From Hallella colorans (GTDB lineage Bacteria > Bacteroidota > Bacteroidia > Bacteroidales > Bacteroidaceae): a DNA stretch of 46,248 bases. Made by a program: the position numbers and the translations under genes. Within the stretch, counting starts at the first letter, position 1. Each line of letters begins with the position of its first letter. The notes beneath the pieces were generated by a model. The model saw nothing but the letters and a program-made list of their open reading frames with translations. It was not told the origin of the DNA and made no database searches. Location of the stretch: assembly GCF_003096815.1 (NCBI RefSeq), contig NZ_QENY01000024.1:1-46248 (forward strand). The letters run 5' to 3'. Positions 26,697 through 35,504 of this stretch are shown in pieces.

Positions 26697-27800
26697 AAAA
26701 AGTAAGCCCCCCCCTAATCAAACAAGGGTAGTTGCGGTGGTGCTTTTTGTTGCTCTTTGGCAAGGATATTTTGCCCGGATTTTCCAAAAATCTGATAATA
26801 TTAATGTAAGACATTAATGTAAGACACACCATAGTTATGACATGTGAGAATGCACGATTTCTTTTGATGCTTCTTGCGAGGACGGTGATGAGCAAATTGG
26901 CAATTGTCAAAGTTATTGGTCTGTTAAACTACCGGTTTCTTGTCTTCGTAAAAGATTTCCACCCGCCATGCCTCATGGGTAAGTTCTTCTCCGGTAAAGT
27001 GCACTTTCTGGTCGATGTGTATTACAAGTCCTTTATTATTGATGTATGTTATCGATTTAAGTACCTCATACTTGAGCTTCTTCTTCATTTTGGTAACATA
27101 GCACACATCCTCCTCTGCAAGTCATTGAAACTGTACAATGTCTATGTATGCCCTGTCTATTGTCAAAGTGGCATCTTTGGGCAGTTGCGCCTCTTTAAGT
27201 AGGTAATGGTCATATTTGCCAGCAGATGTGAACTGAACTACCATCGGCCCCCAAACATGATATTTCATCAAGGTATGCACCTTCTTTCCACCTTTATTCT
27301 TGCCGTATTTAGAGTGTCTGCCTATGTCTTTAAGAATGTTATCAAAGGGGGAGATCATGGTTGAGTCTATCACATAAAGCAGCTTTTCCCAGTCTTTGGG
27401 CTCATGTGTCTGTCACTTATAACTCTTGTAAGGCTGACTGTCCGCTAAAAACTTGGCATACTTCTCCAAAAGATAGAAATAGGCTCCTGCAAAGAACGCT
27501 TAGGGACGGAGGATGTTTGCCTCCGCAAGCGTACGTCGTCTGACGATACTATATATTCCAATCCGAAGTGGCAGAGTTAGTGCGCTTCCGCTTTCATGCC
27601 TATCTCGTGCTCACGAAGGGGATCAAAGTGTTTCAAGACTCCATCAGCATTGCTACAAAATGCGTATAGCCGTCAAAACACTTCACATAAAACTCACTTC
27701 CTTGTATTTCACAATTAATTTAAAGAATTTAATATTTATCAACCAACTTTAAGACCTGACTATAGACCAATTGTCCGGAAAAATGACTAACTTTGTTCAC
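26695..27800 (-). pseudogene. Broken IS4-family DDE transposase
   Basis: Reading from a GTG at 27800, recognisable pieces follow in order but in different frames and with stops: VNKVSHFSGQLVYSQVLKLVDK, YVKCFDGYTHFVAMLMESLKHFDPLRE, YLLEKYAKFLADSQPYK, then an open stretch IDSTMISPFDNILK...GKNKGGKKVHTLMKYH (27122-27373) with the first Asp and TLTIDRAYID with the second, then CYVTKMKKKLKYEVLK (26924-27106) and a C-terminal piece ending RGGLTF. Between the last two pieces roughly 50-80 residues are missing, including the YxxRWxxE...K block that carries the catalytic Glu. The copy cannot transpose by itself. Confidence 0.82.
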
Positions 27801-27823
27801 GGTTATAATTTTTTTTATAAAAT

Positions 27824-27869
27824 CAAAGATAACTAAAAGGGCTGATACCTCGTGAGAAGTGTCAGCCCT
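27824..27869 (-). promoter_or_regulatory. Transposase -7 box with upstream insulating hairpin
   Basis: The minus-strand box TATCTTTG (complement of 27824-27831) follows directly after a hairpin (27838-27869; arms agggctgatac/gtgtcagccct). Read on the minus strand the stem ends in cttttag and then the promoter begins, so outside transcripts would stop before the gene. The left-edge IS keeps the same design. Confidence 0.5.
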
Positions 27870-28102
27870 AATTTTAGAAAATAATAAAAGTTTTACCGGA
27901 CTGCAATATTTTTTTATTGAAAAAAAATCTCTGATTGTACCCATGATGAGGCATTCGGGGGTATGCAAAGGCACAAAAAATATATCACACTGACAAACAA
28001 CCAGCTATGGCTTTTATAGGATATCCACAGTTAACGTTGTTTTCATTACTGCACACAAACTGCCTATTGGACGATTAATGGCAAAGGACACCACTAATTC
28101 TT

Positions 28103-29140
28103 CTAACCCACATAGGCATCAAGTACTTTTGTAAAGCCATCCTTATTATCAGGAATAATTTCGTAATTTGCCACAGTGGCAGGTATAAATGCGCTATAGC
28201 CTTCTTTTAATTGTACCGCCTCCGTTGCACCATGAACCACAATACGGCAATCGCCTTTGAGACACATCACGATGACAAAGCTATCTTCTTCCAACAAATT
28301 GAAATGATAGGGCGAAGTCATTTCTGTTATTCTCACTGTAAAAAAAGTATTATCCACCAGAACATTGGGACGCTCTGGCTCATAGCTGTACTGTGTACGA
28401 TAATCGTCTTCGACCCTAAAATCCAAAGCCTCGGCTGCCAGCTCTGTATGCAACTCGCGAGGTTTGCCATCAATGCCCAGTCGGTTATAATCAAAGATAC
28501 GATAAGTAACGTCGCTACTTTGCTGTATCTCAGCCAGCAATATGCCACCACATATGGCATGCACTCGGCCTGCGGGCAGATAAAACACGTCGCCAGCTTT
28601 CACTTCGTGCTTGGCCAACGTATCAACAATAGTACCATCGGCAACTCTCCTGCGATACGCGTTGATCACCGTTTCACGATTATTACTCACATCTCCATTG
28701 CCATTTGACACCAATGATTTAGCAAATCCGGCATAGAGAAAAGCACCCGGGGCCGCATCCAAGACATACCACATCTCACTCTTGCCTCTTTTATGGTGTA
28801 ATCTTTGCGCCATTTCGTCATTAGGATGCACTTGAATAGACAGGTCACGGCGAGCGTCGATAAATTTCACCAACAAAGGCAATTGGTTGTGATACTGCCG
28901 TGCCACATGAGAACCGAGAATTTCTTCAGGATTTGAGTCTATAAAAGCGACTAAATCCTTTCCCCGATATTCGCCATTTGAAATAATGTTAACACTTGAT
29001 GGAACGGCACTAACCTCCCATGACTCACCTATGGGTTTTTCGTTCGCGGGAAGGCCTTTCCACTTAGTAATCGTGTCACCACCCCATATCACAGTATGGA
29101 GATTTGGCTCAAAAAGCAATGGATAATATTTTGAAAACAT
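28103..29140 (-). CDS. manA: Mannose-6-phosphate isomerase, class I
   Basis: Interconverts fructose-6-phosphate and mannose-6-phosphate, feeding GDP-mannose synthesis. 345 aa, a cupin-fold zinc enzyme of the shorter Bacillus-type. Zinc ligands are visible as His105 in QVHPND, Glu122 in GKSEMWYVL and His194 in PAGRVHAICGG. The N-terminal LHTVIWGG is typical. It is the last gene of a three-gene minus-strand operon, 7 bases after the mannose-1-phosphate guanylyltransferase gene. I see no clear terminator between it and the IS element. Confidence 0.93.
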   Translation of the reverse strand: MFSKYYPLLFEPNLHTVIWGGDTITKWKGLPANEKPIGESWEVSAVPSSVNIISNGEYRGKDLVAFIDSNPEEILGSHVARQYHNQLPLLVKFIDARRDLSIQVHPNDEMAQRLHHKRGKSEMWYVLDAAPGAFLYAGFAKSLVSNGNGDVSNNRETVINAYRRRVADGTIVDTLAKHEVKAGDVFYLPAGRVHAICGGILLAEIQQSSDVTYRIFDYNRLGIDGKPRELHTELAAEALDFRVEDDYRTQYSYEPERPNVLVDNTFFTVRITEMTSPYHFNLLEEDSFVIVMCLKGDCRIVVHGATEAVQLKEGYSAFIPATVANYEIIPDNKDGFTKVLDAYVG

Positions 29141-29147
29141 TTTAAAC

Positions 29148-30200
29148 CTATTCCTTTGAATATTCTTTTATCAATTGCTCGTTATGCAACGAGCAAACCA
29201 ACAGCCTGCCATTACGCAGAGCCACGATGTAATCGGTCAAACCTTGCACCACAACTTGTTGAGCGTCTTGTGCATGAACCACACAGTTTTTGCTATCATA
29301 CAACCGCACTTTGTCACCAACATGCGCATTGCCCTCATCATCCTTATCAAGTAAAGTGTGCAAAGAGCCCCAACTGCCAAGGTCACTCCATCCAAAATTG
29401 GCAGGCAGAGTGTAGATACGGTCCGATTTCTCCATCACGGCATAATCTATACTTATCTTTTCGCATGTAGGAAAAATGCGAGCCAATGTGGCTTGTTCTC
29501 GTTCTGTATAGAAATCTTTAGCCATATCCTTCATTTTCTCGGCCAAACTTGGGCAAAACTTATTGATAGCCGCTGTAATGGTTTTAACATTCCACACGAA
29601 GATGCCAGCGTTCCAAAAATAGTTTCCATCAGCCAAATATTTTTTTGCTGTTTCGAGGTTAGGCTTCTCCTTAAACGCCTCTACCTTGTATATTTCGCTA
29701 TCCTCCAATTGGTGGGCAGCGGCAATATATCCATACCCTGTTTCAGGACGAGTAGGCTGTATGCCAACAGTCATAATGTTATCACTGTCAGCCGTAAACC
29801 GCAAAGCTACCTTGATAACACGACGGTATTCTGCTATATCTATAACCAATGCGTCCGATGGCGTAACCACAATATTGGCGTCAGGAAACTTGGTTTTTAT
29901 TTTCCAACAAGCGTATGCGATACATGGAGCTGTGTTGCGAGCAACAGGTTCGGCCAATATATTTTGATCAGGAATATCAGGAAGCTGGTCTTTGACAATA
30001 TTGACATAATCGTGTCCTGTCACTATCCAAAAATTATTCATAGGCGCAAGAGGTGCCAATCGCTCAACAGTGAGTTGGATTAACGATTTGCCTACGCCCA
30101 TCACATCAATAAATTGCTTGGGATATTGTGGCGTACTCATAGGCCAAAACCGGCTTCCTATGCCTCCCGCCATGATTACCACATGATTGTTGTTTGCCAT
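29148..30200 (-). CDS. manC: Mannose-1-phosphate guanylyltransferase
   Basis: Makes GDP-mannose from mannose-1-phosphate and GTP. 350 aa, nucleotidyltransferase domain only, without the isomerase domain that many ManC proteins carry at their C-terminus; that activity is supplied by the separate manA gene next to it. The signature GGIGSRFWPMSTPQYPKQF (residues 13-31) binds nucleotide. FVVTPSDALV-like VTPSDALVI, FKEKPNLETAKKYL, and YFWNAGIFVW follow. The gap to rfbB upstream is 22 bases and to manA downstream 7. Confidence 0.93.
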   Translation of the reverse strand: MANNNHVVIMAGGIGSRFWPMSTPQYPKQFIDVMGVGKSLIQLTVERLAPLAPMNNFWIVTGHDYVNIVKDQLPDIPDQNILAEPVARNTAPCIAYACWKIKTKFPDANIVVTPSDALVIDIAEYRRVIKVALRFTADSDNIMTVGIQPTRPETGYGYIAAAHQLEDSEIYKVEAFKEKPNLETAKKYLADGNYFWNAGIFVWNVKTITAAINKFCPSLAEKMKDMAKDFYTEREQATLARIFPTCEKISIDYAVMEKSDRIYTLPANFGWSDLGSWGSLHTLLDKDDEGNAHVGDKVRLYDSKNCVVHAQDAQQVVVQGLTDYIVALRNGRLLVCSLHNEQLIKEYSKE

Positions 30201-30222
30201 AATAGAATATTGTTACGTTATC

Positions 30223-31362
30223 TTAGCGATTTTTATACATGTCGTCATAATACTTGAGATAGTCGCCAGATGTCACATTATCCAACCACTCTTGATTGTC
30301 AAGATACCATTTCACGGTACGCTCTATACCCTCCTCGAATTGCAAACTCGGCTCCCATCCTAATTCGCGCTGCAATTTACGACTATCTATGGCATAGCGA
30401 GCGTCGTGTCCTGGCCTATCAGTGACATATGTAATCAAATCGTCGTCCGCACCCTCAGGGCGGCCCAACAACCGATCAGCAGTCTTGATGATCAGCTTGA
30501 TAATATCTATATTTTTCCATTCATTAAAGCCGCCTATGTTGTAAGTCTCCGCGTCAGCTCCTTTGTGAAATATCAAGTCGATAGCTCTCGCATGGTCTTC
30601 TACGTATAACCAATCCCTCACATTCTCGCCTTTACCATAAACAGGCAATGGTTTGCGATGGCGAATATTGTTGATAAACAGGGGTATCAACTTTTCCGGA
30701 AACTGGTATGGCCCGTAATTATTAGAACAATTGGTCACGACAACAGGCATTCCGTAGGTGTCATGAAAAGCTCGTACAAAATGATCGCTACTGGCCTTCG
30801 ACGCAGAATAAGGGCTGTGTGGTTGGTATTTTTTATCCTCTGTGAAGAAGTCCGAGCCGTATGCGTGATGATGTCCCGATGATGCCTTGGTAGTGAAAGG
30901 AGACTCAATGCCCTCTGGGTTGGTTAGCCTCAGTGCACCATAAACTTCATCTGTAGATATGTGATAGAAGCGTTTTCCATCATAGCCCTCGGGCAAACTT
31001 TCCCAATAAAGCCTCGCTGCCTGTAACAAAGTTAGCGTACCCATCACATTGGTCTGTGCGAATGAGAATGGGTCTTTAATACTTCTGTCCACATGACTTT
31101 CAGCAGCCAAGTGAATTATGCCATCCACTTGGTAACGTGTCATCAGCTCGCACATTTTGTCAAAATCACAGATATCAGCTTTTACAAAAGTGTAATTCGG
31201 TTTATCCTCTATGTCTTTTAGCGTCGCTAAATTGCCTGCATAAGTCAACTTATCCACATTGATGATATGATAATCTGGATACTTGTTTGTCAAAAGTCTG
31301 ACCACATGGCTCCCTATGAAGCCTGCGCCACCTGTCACGATAATATGTCTTGCGTTATTCAT
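30223..31362 (-). CDS. rfbB: dTDP-glucose 4,6-dehydratase
   Basis: Converts dTDP-glucose to dTDP-4-keto-6-deoxyglucose, the branch point to rhamnose and other deoxysugars of surface glycans. 379 aa of the short-chain dehydrogenase fold: NAD-binding GGAGFIGSH (11-19), catalytic STDEVYG (Thr137, Asp138, Glu139) and Y185-x3-K189 in SPYSASKAS. It is about 25 residues longer than E. coli RfbB, mainly from an insert at about 155-180 with GHHHAYGSDFF. The other rml genes (A, C, D) are not in the window. It heads the rfbB-manC-manA operon. Confidence 0.94.
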   Translation of the reverse strand: MNNARHIIVTGGAGFIGSHVVRLLTNKYPDYHIINVDKLTYAGNLATLKDIEDKPNYTFVKADICDFDKMCELMTRYQVDGIIHLAAESHVDRSIKDPFSFAQTNVMGTLTLLQAARLYWESLPEGYDGKRFYHISTDEVYGALRLTNPEGIESPFTTKASSGHHHAYGSDFFTEDKKYQPHSPYSASKASSDHFVRAFHDTYGMPVVVTNCSNNYGPYQFPEKLIPLFINNIRHRKPLPVYGKGENVRDWLYVEDHARAIDLIFHKGADAETYNIGGFNEWKNIDIIKLIIKTADRLLGRPEGADDDLITYVTDRPGHDARYAIDSRKLQRELGWEPSLQFEEGIERTVKWYLDNQEWLDNVTSGDYLKYYDDMYKNR

Positions 31363-31378
31363 AATATGATGTTTTTTG

Positions 31379-31386
31379 CAAAGATA
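31379..31386 (-). promoter_or_regulatory. -7 box of the rfbB-manC-manA operon
   Basis: The complement reads TATCTTTG followed by C, 16 bases before the rfbB ATG, giving a very short leader. The -33 region is AT-rich without a clean TTG. Confidence 0.5.
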
Positions 31387-31506
31387 AAAAAATTAAATAA
31401 TAACGTCGTATAATTCGTACTCTATTTTTTAAATTATGGTATGGCAAAAATCGTTTGAGAACCATCCGTAGCGTATGACTCTGAGTTCATTTATTCTGAC
31501 ATTTAC

Positions 31507-31537
31507 TTGCTTATTACCGTTTTTTTGTGTAAATTTG
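31507..31537 (+). promoter_or_regulatory. Promoter of bcp
   Basis: TTG at 31507-31509, a 20-base spacer, TAAATTTG at 31530-31537, 27 bases before the ATG. Confidence 0.65.
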
Positions 31538-31564
31538 TACTATTAACATCAAAAAAATACAACA

Positions 31565-32017
31565 ATGGAAATAGGAGACAAACTGCCTGAGGTATTAGGC
31601 AAAGACCAAGATGGACAACTAATTAAACTGAGTGACTTCAAAGGCAAGAAGTTGGTGCTGTACACATATCCCAAGGATATGACATCTGGATGCACCAATG
31701 AGGCATGTAATTTACGTGATAACTACCAGCGATTTCTTGATAAAGACTATGCCGTGGTAGGCGTAAGTATCCAAGATGAGAAGTCGCACAAGAAATTCAT
31801 CGACAAACATCAACTACCATTTCCACTCATAGCCGACACCGATAAAAAATTAGTGGAAGAATTAGGTGTTTATGGCGAGAAGAAAATGTACGGCCGAACC
31901 TATATGGGAACATTCCGGACCACATTCGTCACAGATGAAAACGGTGTCATAGAAAAGATCTTCACACCCAAGCAGATCAAAGTGAAGGAGCACGCAGAGC
32001 AAATATTAGGCGAATAG
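31565..32017 (+). CDS. bcp: Thioredoxin-dependent thiol peroxidase (peroxiredoxin Q/BCP)
   Basis: Reduces hydrogen peroxide and organic hydroperoxides with electrons from thioredoxin; cytoplasmic. 150 aa, normal length. The peroxidatic Cys43 lies in PKDMTSGCTNEAC with the resolving Cys48 five residues on, the E. coli BCP arrangement. FPLIADTDKKLVEELGVYGEKKMYGRTYMG and the C-terminal IKVKEHAEQIL are also typical. It stands alone with its own promoter, which fits a stress gene in an anaerobe. Confidence 0.95.
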   Translation: MEIGDKLPEVLGKDQDGQLIKLSDFKGKKLVLYTYPKDMTSGCTNEACNLRDNYQRFLDKDYAVVGVSIQDEKSHKKFIDKHQLPFPLIADTDKKLVEELGVYGEKKMYGRTYMGTFRTTFVTDENGVIEKIFTPKQIKVKEHAEQILGE

Positions 32018-32423
32018 TGGACGACAAGATCATCTAATGCCGCCCTTTGAAACGAAAAAATATTTTTTGCTTATTTAAAATTTTTCGGTTGTCATGCCAC
32101 CTTAAACAATAAGGCAATATTATCTTCCTTAATAGGCTGGGGCTAAAAATTACCCCTGCATAAAGTATAAAAAAAAGACATGATTAACATCCTGTCACAT
32201 TCTGTTTCTTTCCAATTCAGAAATAAACTCAAAACCGACACGTCTATTTTTTAGAACCAGCCTATTATCATCGTCAAAAACTTCTCTATTACTTACGTAA
32301 GTTACGAAAACAGGATACTAATCGTTTCTTAGTTCATGCCATGTATATACCATTTTGTTAGGAACGAGATAAATAATTTATAGTTTTTTGTTTACGCATG
32401 CTGTCAGTTTGTCAACATTTCCG
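32018..32423. other. Gene-free stretch upstream of thrA
   Basis: AT-rich with no credible gene. The only exact structure I see is a 12-base perfect palindrome (acttacgtaagt, 32291-32302). No riboswitch consensus was recognised. Confidence 0.35.
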
Positions 32424-32454
32424 TTGCACATCACAATTATTATTATTATTTTTG
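32424..32454 (+). promoter_or_regulatory. Promoter of thrA
   Basis: TTG at 32424-32426, 20 bases, TATTTTTG at 32447-32454. The leader is about 60 bases and contains ggccctgtttgtctcaggggt, which can form a short stem, but no leader peptide rich in Thr or Ile codons is visible. Confidence 0.6.
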
Positions 32455-32523
32455 CATCCAAGTTTTGCTTCGGCCCTGTTTGTCTCAGGGGTGGCATCAC
32501 ATTACTAAAGTTTTGATAAACCA

Positions 32524-34959
32524 ATGAAAGTATTGAAGTTTGGCGGAACATCAGTAGGTTCCGTGGAGAGTATTCACAGTTTAAAACGCATTGTAGAGAA
32601 AGAGGCGCGACACCAACCTGTTATCGTCGTTGTAAGCGCACTCGGCGGAATAACCGATAAACTCATATCCACCTCTCAACTGGCTGTTGAGGGTGATGAA
32701 AACTGGAAAAAAGAGTACGAGCAAATGGTGGAGCGCCATCATAAAATTATCGATACTATCATCACCAACACCAAAGATCGCGAGCTATTATTTAATAAGG
32801 TAGACACATTGTTTACTGAGCTCCACTCCATCTATTACGGAGTATATCTCATACACGACCTTAGCAAGAAAACCTTAGATACCATCGTGAGTTATGGAGA
32901 GCGCTTAAGCTCAAACATAGTGAGCACATTTGTTCGGGGCTCAAAACTCTATGATGCGCGCGAATTTATCAAGACAGAGGTCTTAAATGGTAAAAACACA
33001 CTTGACAGTGAGCTGACAACCAAATTAGTTATAGACTCTTTTAAAGAGTTGCCACGTATTGCTCTTGTGCCGGGTTTTATCGCCACAGATAAAAATTCGG
33101 GCGACACCACCAATCTTGGGCGTGGAGGTTCTGATTACACGGCATCTATTATTGCCGCCACATTAGATGCAGAAACTTTAGAAATATGGACAGATGTAGA
33201 CGGTTTTATGACTGCCGACCCCAAGGTTATACGGTCAGCTTATACTATTGACGAACTGAGTTATCTGGAAGCTATGGAGCTTTGCAACTTCGGCGCAAAG
33301 GTTATCTATCCTCCTACGATATATCCTGTATGTATTAAAAACATTCCGATACATGTCAAGAACACTTTTAATCCTGAAAACAGGGGTACGGTTATTAAGA
33401 GCAAAATAGAGAATAACAGCAAGGCTATCCGTGGAATTTCAAGTATTAAGGGTACTACACTTATCACCGTGTCCGGTCTGTCGATGGTGGGTGTGATAGG
33501 TGTGAACAGACGAATATTCACCGCACTCGCCGACAAAGGCATTAGCGTGTTTCTCGTCGCGCAAGCATCATCAGAAAACTCCACATCCATAGGCGTGCGA
33601 GACGAGGATGCGGCAGCGGCCGTAAAAGTACTCAATAAAGAGTTTAAGGCCGAGATTGACGATGGTGCGATGGTGCCAATGCAAGCGGAAAGCAATTTGG
33701 CCACCATTGCCATAGTGGGCGAGAACATGAAGCACACGCCCGGAATAGCTGGAAAACTATTTGGAACATTAGGCCGAAGCGGCATTTCCGTCTTAGCTTT
33801 TGCGCAAGGTGCCTCAGAAACCAACATTTCATTTGTGGTTGACACGAAGTATCTACGCAAATCACTCAATGTTATTCACGACTCCTTTTTCCTGTCAGAG
33901 TATAACGTTCTCAACCTTTTCATCTGTGGTGTAGGTACTGTTGGTGGCAAACTTATTGAGCAAATCCGTACTCAATACGAGGAGTTGAAAGAACATTCCA
34001 AACTGAAACTCAATGTGGTGGGTATCGCAAGTTCCAAAAATGCTATATTCGACCGTGAGGGTTTAGACCTTAACAACTATCGCGAATTACTGAAAGCGTC
34101 TGTGCCAAGTACCCCGGAGAAGTTGCGCGAGCATATTCTCGATATGAATATCTTTAACTCCGTGTTCGTGGATTGCACCGCATCCAAAGACATCGCGACA
34201 CTGTATCAATCTTTTTTAAGCCATAATATCAGTGTGGTGACAGCCAACAAGATAGCTGCCAGTTCCAAATACGAGAATTATAGACTTTTGAAAGACACTG
34301 CCTTGGAACGTGGAGTAAAATTCCTTTATGAAACAAATGTGGGCGCTGGCCTGCCCATTATCGGGACTATTAACGACTTGAGAAACTCCGGTGACCGCAT
34401 CTTGAAGATCGAGGCGGTGCTTAGTGGCACGCTCAACTTTATATTCAACGAGTTGTCAGCAACCGTACCGTTCTCTGAAACCGTGAAGAGAGCAAGGCAG
34501 CAAGGCTATGCCGAGCCAGACCCAAGAATAGATCTGAGCGGCATAGACGTTATAAGAAAATTGGTGATTTTGACTCGCGAGGCAGGTTATCAAGTGGAAC
34601 AGACCGACGTGAAAAAATCGCTATTTGTACCCGACGAATATTTTGAGGGCTCGGTGGAAGATTTTTGGCAAAGGCTGCCACAGCTTGACGCAGATTTTGA
34701 AAAGAAGCGCAGCAAACTCGAGGCTGAGCACAAACGCTGGCGATTTGTGGCCACAATGGAGGGGGGCGAAACGCGAGTCGCTTTGCAAGCAGTGGACCGT
34801 AACCACCCTTTCTATCGTTTGGAAGGAAGCAATAATATCGTCATGCTCACCACTGAACGATATAAAGAATATCCCATGCAAATCCAAGGCTATGGCGCCG
34901 GAGCGAGCGTTACAGCGGCTGGCGTATTCGCCAATATCATGAGCATTGCCAACGTGTAA
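32524..34959 (+). CDS. thrA: Bifunctional aspartokinase / homoserine dehydrogenase
   Basis: Catalyses the first and third steps of the aspartate pathway to threonine, methionine and lysine. 811 aa. The kinase domain opens KFGGTSVGS (5-13) and contains GRGGSDYTA. Two ACT regulatory domains lie at about 310-460 (TVSGLSMVGVIGVNRRIF; IAIVGENMKHTPGIAGKLF). The dehydrogenase follows from about 465: NLFICGVGTVGGKLIEQ, then ANKIA, GAGLPIIGTINDL and the lysine-bearing GYAEPDPRIDLSGIDVIRKLVIL. In many Bacteroidota thrA is followed by a phosphoglycerate-mutase-like homoserine kinase and thrC. Here a 545-base gap and the gcv operon follow instead. Confidence 0.96.
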   Translation: MKVLKFGGTSVGSVESIHSLKRIVEKEARHQPVIVVVSALGGITDKLISTSQLAVEGDENWKKEYEQMVERHHKIIDTIITNTKDRELLFNKVDTLFTELHSIYYGVYLIHDLSKKTLDTIVSYGERLSSNIVSTFVRGSKLYDAREFIKTEVLNGKNTLDSELTTKLVIDSFKELPRIALVPGFIATDKNSGDTTNLGRGGSDYTASIIAATLDAETLEIWTDVDGFMTADPKVIRSAYTIDELSYLEAMELCNFGAKVIYPPTIYPVCIKNIPIHVKNTFNPENRGTVIKSKIENNSKAIRGISSIKGTTLITVSGLSMVGVIGVNRRIFTALADKGISVFLVAQASSENSTSIGVRDEDAAAAVKVLNKEFKAEIDDGAMVPMQAESNLATIAIVGENMKHTPGIAGKLFGTLGRSGISVLAFAQGASETNISFVVDTKYLRKSLNVIHDSFFLSEYNVLNLFICGVGTVGGKLIEQIRTQYEELKEHSKLKLNVVGIASSKNAIFDREGLDLNNYRELLKASVPSTPEKLREHILDMNIFNSVFVDCTASKDIATLYQSFLSHNISVVTANKIAASSKYENYRLLKDTALERGVKFLYETNVGAGLPIIGTINDLRNSGDRILKIEAVLSGTLNFIFNELSATVPFSETVKRARQQGYAEPDPRIDLSGIDVIRKLVILTREAGYQVEQTDVKKSLFVPDEYFEGSVEDFWQRLPQLDADFEKKRSKLEAEHKRWRFVATMEGGETRVALQAVDRNHPFYRLEGSNNIVMLTTERYKEYPMQIQGYGAGASVTAAGVFANIMSIANV

Positions 34960-35504
34960 GCCCTATATGCCTTTTTATGTGTCCTATCCGAAAGAAAATG
35001 TAAATAGAATTGTGACAAAACGATTCTTCTCTTTTGCAGAAAGTGATATGGTCATATAAATAAACTCAAGGTCGTCATGTGCGAATAACTTAAAAAAAGG
35101 ATATTTTTTTGGTGCAAATGACAAGCAAATCTTGATGATAGCATAATGGCGATATATCTTTCACTATGCAACTTCAGAACAAATAAGAAACGAATAGACT
35201 GGCGTAGAGAAGTACCCACAACTATCAATATGCCACATTATAATGCGTCCAATATATTGAACGCATTATTTTTTTTCCAAAAAAGATTAGAATATTGACA
35301 TTTTTTTATGATTAATATCTATTTATCTCAAAACTTTTTCTTAAGTTTGCAGACATAGAAAAATCACAGAGCATTGCACATCATTATCCTCATGTCAGAG
35401 GTTTAGACGGGCAACAATCTTAAATCTGATACGAATTTGCATTGGCATAATATTGACACTGCATTTAAAATTGAGAAAACAAAAACCATAATACTACAAT
35501 AACC
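34960..35504. other. Gene-free stretch between thrA and gcvT
   Basis: Contains the terminator at 35240-35277 and a -7-like TAAGTTTG (about 35342-35349) followed by a leader of about 150 bases before gcvT. I looked for a glycine riboswitch in that leader and saw neither its two-aptamer pattern nor the conserved cores. A small stem CCTC/GAGG near 35388-35401 is the only local pairing. Confidence 0.4.
35240..35277 (+). terminator. Palindromic terminator between thrA and gcvT
   Basis: Bases 35240-35254 and 35255-35269 are complementary at 14 of 15 positions with essentially no loop before pairing relaxes, and a run of T follows. It lies 280 bases past the thrA stop, so it may end a long 3' UTR or protect gcvT from read-in. 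Confidence 0.7.

Larger units (their letters stand above)
26613..27910 (-). mobile_element. IS4-family insertion sequence, inactive copy
   Basis: The terminal repeats aaatattgctgtccggtaaa... (from 26613) and its complement ending about 27910 match at 23 of 24 positions. Between them lie a minus-strand transposase remnant (26695-27800), a promoter box with hairpin at the right end, and a small hairpin (26656-26686) followed by T at the left end. I saw no clear target-site duplication. The element separates the POT transporter from manA. It has the same orientation as the IS ends at both edges of the window. Confidence 0.85.

Noticed and set aside
27438..27453. Internal copy of an IS end (actgtccgctaaaaact) in the middle of the element
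   Set aside because: On the minus strand it encodes the conserved transposase piece KFLADSQP, so the likeness to the terminal repeat is coincidental coding sequence, not a second insertion boundary.
32291..32302. Palindrome acttacgtaagt before thrA as an operator
   Set aside because: It is perfect but only 12 bases long, 120 bases upstream of the promoter, and in AT-rich sequence where such palindromes are expected by chance.
35350..35504. Glycine riboswitch before gcvT
   Set aside because: The position is right, but the conserved aptamer cores and the tandem layout are missing; only one 4-bp stem is seen.
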